From Streptomyces jumonjinensis (GTDB lineage: Bacteria; Actinomycetota; Actinomycetes; Streptomycetales; Streptomycetaceae): 64,000 nucleotides of DNA. This document shows, in pieces, positions 24,347 through 33,084 of the stretch. How positions within the stretch are numbered: position 1 is the stretch's first letter; each line of letters opens with the position of its first letter. The stretch covers positions 215,603-279,602 of the forward strand of contig NZ_VCLA01000170.1 of the NCBI RefSeq assembly GCF_009600885.1, given 5' to 3'. The translations under genes and the position numbers were made by a program. The notes under the pieces are model-generated. The model saw nothing but the letters and a program-made list of their open reading frames with translations, did not search any database and had not been told where the DNA came from.

Positions 24347-27289
24347 ATGTTCAACGAGCGCGACACGGTCCAGGCTTTCGTGACCGACCAGCTCATCGCC
24401 CTGCCGGGCCTTGCGTGGGTTCGGCCCAGCGCTCAACTGGACCGGTCCGAACAGGATGTCATCGTCGAGTCCGAGCTGCGTGATGCACTGGTTCGCCTCA
24501 ATCCCACCATCGCGTCTGATCCCGACCTTGCCGACGAGGTGCTCTACCGACTCACCGCGCTGATCCGCTCGGCGCGTGGCGAAGGCTTGATCAAGGCGAA
24601 CGAGGAATTCCGCTCCTGGCTGCTCGGCGAGGATCATTCGATGCCCTTCGGGCCGAACCATGAGCATGTCGCGGTCCGGCTTGTCGACTTCGATGACCCC
24701 ACCCGCAATCGGTACCACCTCAGCACGGAGGTCACCTTCCGTCGTGGTGAGACCCGGCGCCGCTTCGATCACGTGCTATGGGTAAACGGTATTCCCCTGG
24801 TCGTGGGCGAGACGAAGTCCGCTACGCGTGCTGGCATAAGCTGGGCTGACGGGGCGCTCCAGCTGGACGGCTACCAGCAGGACGTGCCGGAGTTCTTCGT
24901 CCCCAACGCTCTGTGCTTTGCCACGGATGGACGAGACTTGCGCTACGGCAGTCTCCGACTGCCTCTCCCGCTATGGAGCCCGTGGTGGTCTCCGGGGGGA
25001 CGGGGGATGCTTCCCGAGTCCGGCCCCGAGTACCTCCGTCAAGCAGTCGATGGTCTGCTGAACCCGCCTACCGTCCTGGACATTGTCCGGAACTTCACGG
25101 CGTACAGCACCAATGAACGCCATCGGAAGATCAAGAATGTCTGCCGCTACCAGCAGTACGAGGCGGGCAGACGGATGGCCGACAGGGCAGCCGACGCGGC
25201 GCATGACCCGGACGCGCCCAGGCAGGGACTTGTGTGGCACTTCCAAGGCTCCGGCAAGTCCCTGCTGATGGTGTTCACCGCTCAGGCGCTGCGCACTGAC
25301 CCCCGGACGGGTGCCCCTACGGTGCTGATCGTCGTGGACCGGCTGGACCTCGACACACAGATCACCTCCACCTTCGGGGCCTCGGACATACCGAACGTGG
25401 TCACTGCAGACTCCGGTGACGACCTCGGGGAGATGCTCGCGACGGGCCAGCGGAAGATCATCGTCACCACCGTGCACAAGTTCCAGAACCTGGACCGGGT
25501 TCTGTCCGCACGCCGCGACATCGTTTGCCTGGTGGACGAGGCGCATCGCACTCAAGACCGAGATCTGGGCCAGCGGATGCGTGAATCCCTGCCTAATGCC
25601 GTCTTTTTCGGTCTGACCGGCACTCCCATTAACCGCACCGACGTCAACACCTTCAAGACGTTCGGCTGCGAGGCGGACGAGGGCCGCTACCTTTCCCGCT
25701 ACACCCAGGCCGACTCCCTGCGCGACGGGACTACGCTACCGCTGCACTTCGAGCCGCGCGACGCGCGCTTCCGGATCGATGGCGAGGTGATCGACGCCGA
25801 GTTCGAGAAGCTCGCCGAACGGCTCTCCCCGCGCGAGAAAGCTGCCATGGCCAACCGTGCTGCCCGCATGGGGGCATTGATCAAGGCTCCTGAGCGTATC
25901 CGCCTCGTGTGCGAGGACATTGCGCGGCATTTCCGGGAGAAGGTGAATCCTGAGGGGTTCAAGGCGCAGGTCGTCGTCTTCGACCAGGAGGCGTGCATCC
26001 TTTACAAGGAGCGCCTGGACGCGCTGCTGGGGCCGCAGACCAGCGAGGTCGTAATGTCCACCCAAGGGCAATCCGAGGAGGTTAAGAAGCGCTTTGGACG
26101 AGGCAAGGACGAGGAGGCGGCGCTCTTGGACCGCTTCCGTGACCCGGATGACCCGCTGAAGGTCCTCATCGTGACGGCGAAACTTCTTACCGGCTTCGAC
26201 GCCCCGATCGCCCAAACCATGTACCTGGATAAGGTCATGCGAGACCACACGCTGCTCCAAGCTGTCTGCCGCGTGAACCGCCCGTACCAGCGTCCCAGCA
26301 GCGAACAGGCGAAGTCTCACGGGCTGATCGTTGACTACCTCGGCGTCTTCGCCCGGCTCGGGCAGGCGATGCGCTTCGACGAGCGGGCTGTCGAGCGCGC
26401 GGTGACGAGTATCGAGGAGCTGTGGGACCGGTTCCCCGGCGTCCTGCGCTCGTGTCTGGACTTCTTTCCCGGTGTGGACCGTGCCGAGGACGGCTACGAA
26501 GCTCTGTTCGCGGCACAGGACAGGCTGCCCGACGATGGGACACGCGAGGCGTTCGCGGAGGAGTTCGCCAAGCTGTCCCGGCTCTGGGAGGCGCTCTCAC
26601 CCGATCCGCGGCTGAGTGAATACGTTGCTGACTATCGTTGGCTTGTCAAAGTGCACCGCTCCGTGCAGCCCAGCAACGCCACCAGCCCCCTGTTGTGGCG
26701 GGTGCTTGGTCCAAAGACCCGTGAGCTGGTCAACGAGCACATCCACGCGGACGTGCCGCCCGAACGGCTCGACACACTCGTCATTGACGCCAAGATGGCT
26801 GAGTACCTCCAGCGCGTGCCCGAACACGGTATCCGGCAGCTTCAGCCCCGGCTTGCGGACCGGCTCGGTCGCCGCAGCGGCGAGCCGCGTTTCGACTCGC
26901 TGGCGCAGAAGCTGGAGCGGCTGCGCGAGCAGTACGAGGCTGGTCAGATGCTCAGCCGGGAGTATCTCTTCCAGCTGCTAGCCCTCGCGGAGGAGGCCGC
27001 GCGGGCAGAGGCCGAGGAGGAGCGGCAGGAACCGGAGGAGCAGGGGAAGTACGCGCTCACGCGGCTCTTCGAGTCGTCCCGATCTGAGGGAACCCCTGTG
27101 GCGGTTGCGAAACTGGTCGAGGAAATCGACAGCATCGTCCAGGCGGTGCGGTTTCCGGGCTGGCAGCACACCGCCGGCGGTGAGCGCGAGGTGAAGAAGG
27201 CGCTGCGTCGCACGCTGGTGCGCTACCGGCTACAGCGGGACGAAGAGCTGTTCCAGAAGGCGTACGACTACATCCGGCAGTACTACTGA
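24347..27289 (+). CDS. hsdR: Type I restriction endonuclease subunit HsdR
   Basis: The 980-aa motor and nuclease subunit, which translocates DNA by ATP hydrolysis and cleaves unmodified DNA. The N-terminal PD-(D/E)xK nuclease core ends in PLVVGETKS (E-T-K about residues 155-157). The helicase motifs follow in order: Walker A QGSGKSLLMVF (about 300), DEAHRTQ (about 396), LTGTPINR, and LLTGFDAP with QAVCRVNRPY (motif VI). The start lies 44 bases after hsdS with a weak GGGG site. All key motifs are intact, so the system looks functional. Confidence 0.94.
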   Translation: MFNERDTVQAFVTDQLIALPGLAWVRPSAQLDRSEQDVIVESELRDALVRLNPTIASDPDLADEVLYRLTALIRSARGEGLIKANEEFRSWLLGEDHSMPFGPNHEHVAVRLVDFDDPTRNRYHLSTEVTFRRGETRRRFDHVLWVNGIPLVVGETKSATRAGISWADGALQLDGYQQDVPEFFVPNALCFATDGRDLRYGSLRLPLPLWSPWWSPGGRGMLPESGPEYLRQAVDGLLNPPTVLDIVRNFTAYSTNERHRKIKNVCRYQQYEAGRRMADRAADAAHDPDAPRQGLVWHFQGSGKSLLMVFTAQALRTDPRTGAPTVLIVVDRLDLDTQITSTFGASDIPNVVTADSGDDLGEMLATGQRKIIVTTVHKFQNLDRVLSARRDIVCLVDEAHRTQDRDLGQRMRESLPNAVFFGLTGTPINRTDVNTFKTFGCEADEGRYLSRYTQADSLRDGTTLPLHFEPRDARFRIDGEVIDAEFEKLAERLSPREKAAMANRAARMGALIKAPERIRLVCEDIARHFREKVNPEGFKAQVVVFDQEACILYKERLDALLGPQTSEVVMSTQGQSEEVKKRFGRGKDEEAALLDRFRDPDDPLKVLIVTAKLLTGFDAPIAQTMYLDKVMRDHTLLQAVCRVNRPYQRPSSEQAKSHGLIVDYLGVFARLGQAMRFDERAVERAVTSIEELWDRFPGVLRSCLDFFPGVDRAEDGYEALFAAQDRLPDDGTREAFAEEFAKLSRLWEALSPDPRLSEYVADYRWLVKVHRSVQPSNATSPLLWRVLGPKTRELVNEHIHADVPPERLDTLVIDAKMAEYLQRVPEHGIRQLQPRLADRLGRRSGEPRFDSLAQKLERLREQYEAGQMLSREYLFQLLALAEEAARAEAEEERQEPEEQGKYALTRLFESSRSEGTPVAVAKLVEEIDSIVQAVRFPGWQHTAGGEREVKKALRRTLVRYRLQRDEELFQKAYDYIRQYY

Positions 27290-27411
27290 GGCGGCTCTCG
27301 AACCATGGTCCACCGGATGTCAGTGTTTGGCCGTACGGTGCTTTCAGGCAGCGGCTTTCGTTGCGCTTCCCAGGCCAGCGGCTACCCCCCACGGGAGAGG
27401 AGGCGAGTGTC

Positions 27412-28650
27412 ATGACGCCGTCCCACGACCTGCGCGCGTCGGCGACACGGCCCACCGTCGTGACCGTGAGTGAGGCACTTGCACAGCTTCGCGACGGAAG
27501 GCTGCGCCAGGCGTCCGAGCCGTCCGGCGGTGCAGAATGGTCGGACCATCACAAGCACGTGTTGCTCGACTCCGTACTGCGTGGCTGGCCGATCGGCACG
27601 TTGCTCGTCGTTCGCGAGGCGGATGGATCAAGAGTGCTGCTTGACGGTCAGCGACGTCTGGCGGCGCTTGGCGAGTTCGTCCGCGGCGACCTGCGGGTCG
27701 ACGGCAGGCTCACGCCTCCTGCCCGTGAATTGCGTGAATCCGACGAAAGTACATACGCGGACCTCCCGCAGGGGCTGCGAGCCGCAGTCGACGAGTATCC
27801 CCTCGTCCTCCTAGAGCTTGACGCGCTACCGCCCGCCGAGTTGCGCACCGCCGTGCTGAGGCTCAATTCCGAAACCGGACTACCCGAGGCGGGCCGCAGA
27901 CTGGTCGAGTCGGGTTCCTTCGGCGAGCAGGTCCGAGCTCTCGTGGCCACGGCGGTTGACTGGGGCCTAGGGGAGGAGCGATTTGGCTTTGGAAACGTGG
28001 GCTTGGCTTACGAGGACGTGATCAGCAGGGTGCTGGTCGCCGTAGAAGCCGGCAGCGTTCGCGCCGCGGCGGTGGGCAGCGAGCAACTGAACGCTCGGCT
28101 GCGCTCTGGTGATGCGGTGGCCGAAAAGACACGTGATGAAGTAGCAGAAGCATTCAAGGGGTTGTTGTCGCTACCCGCTCTCGACATGCCTGCTGTCCGG
28201 TTCACTAAACCGACGCTGTTGAGCTGGTTGCTAGTGATGGTGCGGGCTCGACGAGCGTTCGGGCCTGGTGCCCAGCACCATTTCGGGTATCTGCTCGACT
28301 GGTTGGAACCTGAGCGCCGCAGGCGAGCGGCAAGTCTTGAGCCAGGAACAGCCCCGCCGCTGAGGTCTGCATTCCGTGAACTGCCCCACGCTGCACTGCT
28401 GGAGCGGTTTAACGAGGTGGCCGCAGTGGGCGCGCACACACCCGAATCGACGGTGCTACGGGATGCTGTTGGCTGGCTGTTCCTGGTGGCAACGGGCGGT
28501 GCTCCGTCACGCCGGATTTCTCCCGTGCCGGACGTGTTGCGCATGTACGCAGCGCTGACCAGAGCCGCCGCTGGGCCGTTCACGGAAGACCGGATTGACC
28601 AGGTCCTGTGGGATGACGGGGCGCTGAAGTCCTGGGGGGAGTGGAATTGA
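27412..28650 (+). CDS. DUF262-domain protein, coupled to an OLD-like ATPase
   Basis: A 412-aa protein whose N-terminal third looks like DUF262 (ParB/GmrSD-N fold): HVLLDSVLRGWPIGTLLVV leads into VLLDGQRRLAAL with the signature DGQRR at about 78-82. DUF262 domains bind or hydrolyse nucleotides and occur in GmrSD and SspE anti-phage nucleases, but the HNH (DUF1524) partner domain of those proteins is not seen. The C-terminal two thirds are helical and unassigned. The ATG follows GGGAGAGGAGG, 122 bases after hsdR. The stop overlaps the next gene, so the two products are probably made in fixed ratio. Confidence 0.78.
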   Translation: MTPSHDLRASATRPTVVTVSEALAQLRDGRLRQASEPSGGAEWSDHHKHVLLDSVLRGWPIGTLLVVREADGSRVLLDGQRRLAALGEFVRGDLRVDGRLTPPARELRESDESTYADLPQGLRAAVDEYPLVLLELDALPPAELRTAVLRLNSETGLPEAGRRLVESGSFGEQVRALVATAVDWGLGEERFGFGNVGLAYEDVISRVLVAVEAGSVRAAAVGSEQLNARLRSGDAVAEKTRDEVAEAFKGLLSLPALDMPAVRFTKPTLLSWLLVMVRARRAFGPGAQHHFGYLLDWLEPERRRRAASLEPGTAPPLRSAFRELPHAALLERFNEVAAVGAHTPESTVLRDAVGWLFLVATGGAPSRRISPVPDVLRMYAALTRAAAGPFTEDRIDQVLWDDGALKSWGEWN

Positions 28651-30125
28651 GCCGGGACGCGGAGGAGGTGGAGGCCCTCAGCCGGGCCCAGATCGGGAAT
28701 CACTACCGCAAACTGGCCAGTGGTCGGGTGCGTTCACCGCTGCGCAGGGTGGAGATCGACGGACATGCACACCTCGGCTCACTTGCAGCTGAGATGGCGC
28801 CGGGTGTCACGCTCCTGTGTGGGGTGAGCGGCGCGGGCAAGACGCAGTTCCTGCGTACGCTCGCGCGGCACCTGCAACGAGAAGCCCCGCTAGACGGTGC
28901 GCCGGGGCCCAGCGCTGTACGGCTGACGGGACAGTCGCGGCACCGGAAGCAGGACCGCGCAGGGGCGTCGACGGGCGAGGTGGACCTTGTTGAGGCCAGA
29001 ACCCCGTGTGTGTACGTCGACACTGCACGTGAGTGTTGCGACGTGCTGGCCCAGGTGAGCCGGGTGCCGATGCACGAGCTGGAAAGCGAGCGAGCCACGG
29101 CTGAGAAGGCTCCCCGCAGTGCGTGGTTTGACAACGCACTTGGCACGATCATGGGGCGTCCGTACGATCTGGCCACACACCAGGAGTTGGACCGCCGCTC
29201 TCCGGCCGCTGGCGAGTCTCCCACCTGGTTCTACTACGAACTCAGCTGCCACGGTGACACCTATGGACCGGGGCAGATGAGCTTGGGAGAGCTCGCCGCT
29301 TGCGTTATCCTGCGCGCCTTGCGCTCGGCACCGCGCGGCAGCATTGTGCTGCTCGATGAACCCGAGAACTTTCTCTCGCCCCGCGCACGCGGGCGGCTGC
29401 TTGACATCATCGTCGCCCGTGCAATCGAGTTGGAGCTATCCGTCGTTCTAGCTTCGCACTCACCGGAGTTCGCCTACCGACTGCCGAGTACTTCCCTGCG
29501 CACTCTAGAGCGTGGTGTGGGTGGTGTGGCCCAGGCGAGCATCTTGGCCGGCGCTATTCCGGCTCAAGTTAGCCGGAAGCTGGGTATGGCTCCGCGGACC
29601 GAAGCGGTGCTGCTGGTCGAGGACCGCTTCGCCCGACAGATGTTGGAGGAGCTGCTGCGCCACCACCTGTCTGAGCTTGCCCCCGCTCTGCGCGTGCAGG
29701 ATGTGCGGGGTGCGGACAACGTCGTAGCTGTTGCGCGCGCCTTGGGGCCGACGAGGCCAACAATGGCCTTTCTTGGTGTGCTGGACGGCGATGTGCGCTT
29801 CGAAGCAGGGCGCCAAGGAGAGTGGTTGGATTACTTGCCAGGCCACGTTGATCCCGAGGCGGTTGTTACTCAGGTACTTGAGGCGCGCGCCAGCGCGGCA
29901 GTGCGAGAGTTTGGGGTTGCAGAGGATGTGCTGAAGCGAGCTCTGGAGGAGGCACGCGTCTGCAACGCTCACGATCAACCTTTCATGGTGAGCGAACACA
30001 CGGGTGTGGACGAAGCGCGGTTGATCTCCTTTGCGGCGCGCAAGATCCGATCTCTGCCTGGGCTTCGCGGAGAGACTGACCAGCTCATGCAACGCATCCG
30101 GGGGCTAGTGGTTCCTTCGCCGTGA
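28647..30125 (+). CDS. OLD-like protein: ABC-type ATPase with C-terminal TOPRIM domain
   Basis: A 492-aa protein combining an ABC/RecF-type ATPase and a TOPRIM nuclease-like domain, the layout of OLD-family proteins (GajA of Gabija is one). Walker A is GVSGAGKT (about residues 58-65), the signature region MSLGELAACV, Walker B GSIVLLDEPENFLSP (about 232-245), and the switch His ASHSPEF. The TOPRIM glutamate is in LLVEDR (about 324) and the acidic pair in GVLDGD (about 380-382). The likely start is TTG at 28647, which overlaps the DUF262 stop (TTGA) at a good distance from GGGGGGAG; GTG 28641 is too close to that site. Together with the DUF262 gene it forms a candidate defence module. Confidence 0.8.
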   Translation: MSRDAEEVEALSRAQIGNHYRKLASGRVRSPLRRVEIDGHAHLGSLAAEMAPGVTLLCGVSGAGKTQFLRTLARHLQREAPLDGAPGPSAVRLTGQSRHRKQDRAGASTGEVDLVEARTPCVYVDTARECCDVLAQVSRVPMHELESERATAEKAPRSAWFDNALGTIMGRPYDLATHQELDRRSPAAGESPTWFYYELSCHGDTYGPGQMSLGELAACVILRALRSAPRGSIVLLDEPENFLSPRARGRLLDIIVARAIELELSVVLASHSPEFAYRLPSTSLRTLERGVGGVAQASILAGAIPAQVSRKLGMAPRTEAVLLVEDRFARQMLEELLRHHLSELAPALRVQDVRGADNVVAVARALGPTRPTMAFLGVLDGDVRFEAGRQGEWLDYLPGHVDPEAVVTQVLEARASAAVREFGVAEDVLKRALEEARVCNAHDQPFMVSEHTGVDEARLISFAARKIRSLPGLRGETDQLMQRIRGLVVPSP

Positions 30126-30328
30126 GGGATCGGCACGGACTGTAGGAACAAAACCTCCGCCGTCGCGTCCGCCGTGACCATGCCAGCACGTGCGTGAGCG
30201 CTGCGTGAGCGGACTGGGTGGCACTAGGGTGGACTCAGCATGATGGTGATCAAGGTTAGACGTCTCTGACCTGGGGAAACGGGATTCTGCGGCATCGTTC
30301 GGCACCAGTCAGGATGATCTTGCGGGCC
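30126..30328. other. Right end of the island
   Basis: 203 bases without a gene between the OLD-like gene and attR. They contain the paired TGCGTGAGCG repeats described separately. No integrase or excisionase frame is present here. Confidence 0.5.
30191..30212 (+). other. Candidate integrase arm-type sites, right end
   Basis: TGCGTGAGCG occurs twice, at 30191-30200 and 30202-30211. The second copy extends to CTGCGTGAGCGG, identical to 7638-7649 at the other end of the island. Confidence 0.35.
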
Positions 30329-30414
30329 CTCGTAATGCGTAGGTCTCGGGTTCGAATCCCGAAGGCGGCTCTGAAGAACCTCAGGACTCACTCGCCGTGA
30401 CCTGGGGTTTTTCG
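30329..30414. repeat. attR: 86-bp direct repeat with tRNA-Thr 3' fragment
   Basis: Identical over 86 bases to 7506-7591. It holds the tRNA-Thr sequence from the anticodon loop to the 3' end plus the terminator hairpin, without the 5' half, so it does not encode a tRNA. Confidence 0.93.
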
Positions 30415-30842
30415 CTTTTCCGGGGCCAGGGGGGCGGGGCTGTCGGACCTTCGAACCGGGGCCGCGCGAGCCGGAGCCGGCTCTGGTGATGCTGGGTGCT
30501 TCACCCGTTCGGGCAGATTAAATCCAACTGTCCATTACGTAGTTGATATCCCTGATACCGACTGTGGCGTCTTGCCGTTGCACTCCTTGGAGACGCCATG
30601 AAGTCCTTCCGCTGGAGGCGCACATGCAGGCACCCGTGCTGTCGCCGGCGTTTGGCGCGGAGGAGGGGGAATGCCGGCTGGAAGAGTTGTTGTGGCGGGT
30701 TCGGTGTCCTTCTTACGGGCGGTTTGGGATGCGGATTGTATGAAGATGTCGGAGCCGGGCTCATAGCGTGGGGAGCACTGCTGCCTGTGGATCTTTGGTT
30801 CTGCGGGCGGAGCTGTGTGTTCCCTCGTCACAAGGAGCGTTG
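30415..30842. other. Intergenic region right of attR
   Basis: 428 bases with no convincing gene. Short frames cross it (for example an Arg/Cys-rich one from 30598), but they lack family resemblance and coding bias. Base composition is mixed, with an AT-richer patch near 30515-30545. Confidence 0.45.
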
Positions 30843-31199
30843 ATGGCGGTCTTCCAGCTCGGCGACGTAACCCGCGGCTTCACGTTCAACGAGAGCGGCG
30901 GGCTGATCCACTACCAGGACGCCCTTCTGCTGGCCATTCCCCAGCCCAACCAGACCGGGGTGTGGGGCGACGCCTACATCAGCTTCGGGTCCAGCTGGGC
31001 GGATGTGCGTCTGAAGGTGCAGTTCCACAACGGGACGACCTGGCTCCCGGCCAAGGACATCGATGTCAACCAGGGCGCCGGCCGTCTCGCCGAGAAACTC
31101 CCGAAGGGGATCCAGAAGATCCACGTCGGACGTGTGAAGAAGAGCGGCGGCGATGTCGTCGACGACAACCCCGTCGGCTGGCTCCTCGAAATCCTCTAG
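30843..31199 (+). CDS. Small conserved-looking protein of unknown function
   Basis: An unrecognised 118-aa soluble protein, MAVFQLGDVTRGFTFNESGG onwards, with alternating hydrophobic residues suggesting a beta-sandwich (WGDAYISFGSSWADVRLKVQ). No signal peptide, membrane segment or catalytic motif is visible. The ATG is preceded by AAGGAG at ideal distance and codon bias is typical, so it is very probably a real gene. It is the first gene outside the island. Function cannot be inferred. Confidence 0.75.
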   Translation: MAVFQLGDVTRGFTFNESGGLIHYQDALLLAIPQPNQTGVWGDAYISFGSSWADVRLKVQFHNGTTWLPAKDIDVNQGAGRLAEKLPKGIQKIHVGRVKKSGGDVVDDNPVGWLLEIL

Positions 31200-31259
31200 C
31201 GGCGGCCCTGACGCGACACCGCGCTGCCCCGAACCCGGGCACCGTGTCGGTGCCCGCCG

Positions 31260-31409
31260 CGCCGGAGGCCCCGGAAGGCGATCAGCCGCCACCAGGTCCC
31301 GTTGAAGATCCTGCCGCCGGTACCTCGGCGGTCGAACCGTCCTCGCCGTCCGCGGCAACAGCGGCTGCAGCAACGCCCATTGCCCGTCCGTCAGACCGCC
31401 GCGAGTCAT
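31260..31409 (-). pseudogene. N-terminal remnant of an IS5-type transposase
   Basis: On the minus strand MTRGGLTDGQWALLQPLLPR matches the usual beginning of IS5-family transposases. After RPPRYRR the frame shifts, and the shifted frame continues with RIFNGTWWRL, as expected for the family. Only about 50 codons remain, with no catalytic DDE residues and no inverted repeats, so it is dead. Confidence 0.55.
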
Positions 31410-31479
31410 CCCGAGACCGTTCCGCGATTTTGACGACGTCTTCAGCGCGCGGCGGCCCGGGGCCGCCGCGCGCTACCGC

Positions 31480-32346
31480 TCAGACCTCAGTCCGCTCCAC
31501 AGGGATCCACAACTCCGCGTCCGCCTGTGCCGCGTCCTGCGACAGCCGGGTCCGCAGGATCTCGGGCCCCGGTCGGCTCCGGTACGGATTGGACGGGAAC
31601 CACTGCGTGAACACGTCCCGCCACAGGTACTGGAGCGCCTGCGGAAACGGCCCGGAGTTCTCGAAGACGGCCCACGTCCCGGCCGGGACGGTGAGCGCCT
31701 CCATATCCTCAGGCACGGCGGCGCGGGTCACCGCGCCGTGGTAGTAATCGAGTTCGGTACCCTCGGCGCGACTGGCGTCCAGATTGTCGCTCACCGAGAT
31801 GATCCCCTCCGGCTCCTGATCGGACAGGCTCTGGATCCGCTCCAGCGTCTCCTGGCCGAGGCCCCGGATGAAGGCGGCGATGGCCGGGTTCACCCCCTCG
31901 TGCACGAGGGGGACGCGCGCCTTCCTGCCCACCACACGGAATTCCTCCTTCTCCACGACCCTGTACCGCATGCTGCTACTCCCTTCGACGATGAGGCGGA
32001 AGGACATCCGCGGCTGGGACTGCAGACTCGCACCGACCCGCCTGGCCTCACCGGGACCGACGCCGTGCATCGCGCGGAACGCCCGCGCGAACGCCTCCCC
32101 CGAGGTGTAGCCGTAACGCACCGCGACCTCCAGCAGCGTCCGCTCCCCGGCCAGTACCTCGGCGCCCGCGACTGTCAGCCGCCTGCGCCGGATGTACTCC
32201 GAGAGCGGAATCCCCGCCAGCGCGGAGAACAGCCGCCGGAAGTGGTACTCCGACGTCACCGCGATCCGCGCCAGGTCGGGCACCTCGATCCGCTGATCAA
32301 GGTGGCACTCGATGTGCTCCATGGCCTGGTTCAGCCGCTCCAGCAC
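31480..32346 (-). CDS. AraC-family regulator with GyrI-like effector domain
   Basis: A 288-aa transcription factor. The N-terminal double HTH of the AraC family spans about residues 1-100 (LARIAVTSEYHFRRLFSALA, and VAVRYGYTSGEAFARAFRAM). A GyrI-like small-molecule-binding domain fills about 120-288, as in Rob and BmrR-type multidrug sensors (ALTVPAGTWAVFENSGPFP). The GTG at 32346 follows AAGGAGG, while the longer frame has no site. The target is unknown. Confidence 0.9.
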   Translation of the reverse strand: MLERLNQAMEHIECHLDQRIEVPDLARIAVTSEYHFRRLFSALAGIPLSEYIRRRRLTVAGAEVLAGERTLLEVAVRYGYTSGEAFARAFRAMHGVGPGEARRVGASLQSQPRMSFRLIVEGSSSMRYRVVEKEEFRVVGRKARVPLVHEGVNPAIAAFIRGLGQETLERIQSLSDQEPEGIISVSDNLDASRAEGTELDYYHGAVTRAAVPEDMEALTVPAGTWAVFENSGPFPQALQYLWRDVFTQWFPSNPYRSRPGPEILRTRLSQDAAQADAELWIPVERTEV

Positions 32347-32462
32347 CCCGGGCCTCCTTCCCTTTCGGTCACCCACGTTAGGAAGGCCCCACCCTGTCGG
32401 ACCCGACATCCTGTGCCCGGTCCGGTCGGGAAGCCCCCGACGGCCCGCGCACACCACACCGA

Positions 32463-33065
32463 TCAGCCGGTGAACTGAGCCCGGGTGGGAGCGGCGGTGG
32501 GCAGCGGGTGGGCGTTCTGGGGGCGCAGGCTGTCGAAGATCAGGGCCAGGTAGCGCTGCCAGAGGCCGGGGGCGTCCTCGCTGATGCTGAGGACGGCCTG
32601 GGAGGCGGCGCTGAGCAGGAGCACGATGTCCAGGCCCGTGATGTCGTCGCGGATCGCCCCGGCCCGCTGCGCCTTGGCGACGAGGGTCTCGGCCACGTCC
32701 GCGGGGCGTTCGCGGGAGGCGTGGACGGCGGACTCGCTGCGGGAGAGCGCGGCGGCGGCCTGGCAGAAGGAGCGGTCGCGGGCCTGGATCTCCGTGCCGA
32801 TGGTCATGAACTCGAAGAGCGCGGCACCCGGGTCGTCGGACTCGGCGAGCCGGAGCCCGGCCGTGACCAGTTCTTCCAGGCGGTCGCTGAAGATCTCGGC
32901 GAGCAGTTGCTCCTTGGTGTCGAAGTGCCGGAAGACCGTTCCCTTGCCGATCCCGGCCCGGGTGGCGATGCGGGTGATCGACACGTCCATGCCGTTCTCG
33001 GCGAACTCCGCCGCGGCGGCGTCCATCAGCAGGCGTCGGTTGCGCACGGCGTCAGCTCTCATCAT
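32463..33065 (-). CDS. TetR-family repressor
   Basis: A 200-aa TetR regulator. The N-terminal HTH is ITRIATRAGIGKGTVFRHFD (about residues 31-50), followed by a helical ligand domain containing FCQAAAALSRSESAVHAS. The ATG at 33065 is used; ATGs at 33062 and 33074 are possible. It is divergent from the gene at 33417, with a large inverted repeat between them (33085-33135), so it likely represses that gene and itself. Confidence 0.9.
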   Translation of the reverse strand: MMRADAVRNRRLLMDAAAAEFAENGMDVSITRIATRAGIGKGTVFRHFDTKEQLLAEIFSDRLEELVTAGLRLAESDDPGAALFEFMTIGTEIQARDRSFCQAAAALSRSESAVHASRERPADVAETLVAKAQRAGAIRDDITGLDIVLLLSAASQAVLSISEDAPGLWQRYLALIFDSLRPQNAHPLPTAAPTRAQFTG

Positions 33066-33084
33066 GGTCCCCATCCTACCTAAT

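Larger units (their letters stand above)
7506..30414. mobile_element. tRNA-Thr-integrated genomic island (lanthipeptide and defence cargo)
   Basis: The island is bounded by a perfect 86-bp direct repeat that overlaps the 3' end of tRNA-Thr. This is the signature of site-specific integration by a tyrosine recombinase, as in actinomycete integrative elements. The target tRNA stays intact on the left and a tRNA fragment is left on the right. Inside are a decayed probable relaxase, an FxLD lanthipeptide cluster and a type I restriction-modification/DUF262/OLD block. No intact integrase, excisionase, replication or FtsK/Tra gene is seen, so it is probably an immobilised remnant or depends on functions supplied in trans. 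Confidence 0.88.

Noticed and set aside
30329..30414. Second tRNA-Thr gene
   Set aside because: Only the 3' part from the anticodon loop is present; the acceptor 5' strand, D arm and 5' anticodon stem are missing.
30598..30843. 81-codon Arg/Cys-rich frame right of attR
   Set aside because: Unusual composition, no ribosome-binding site, no resemblance to known small proteins.
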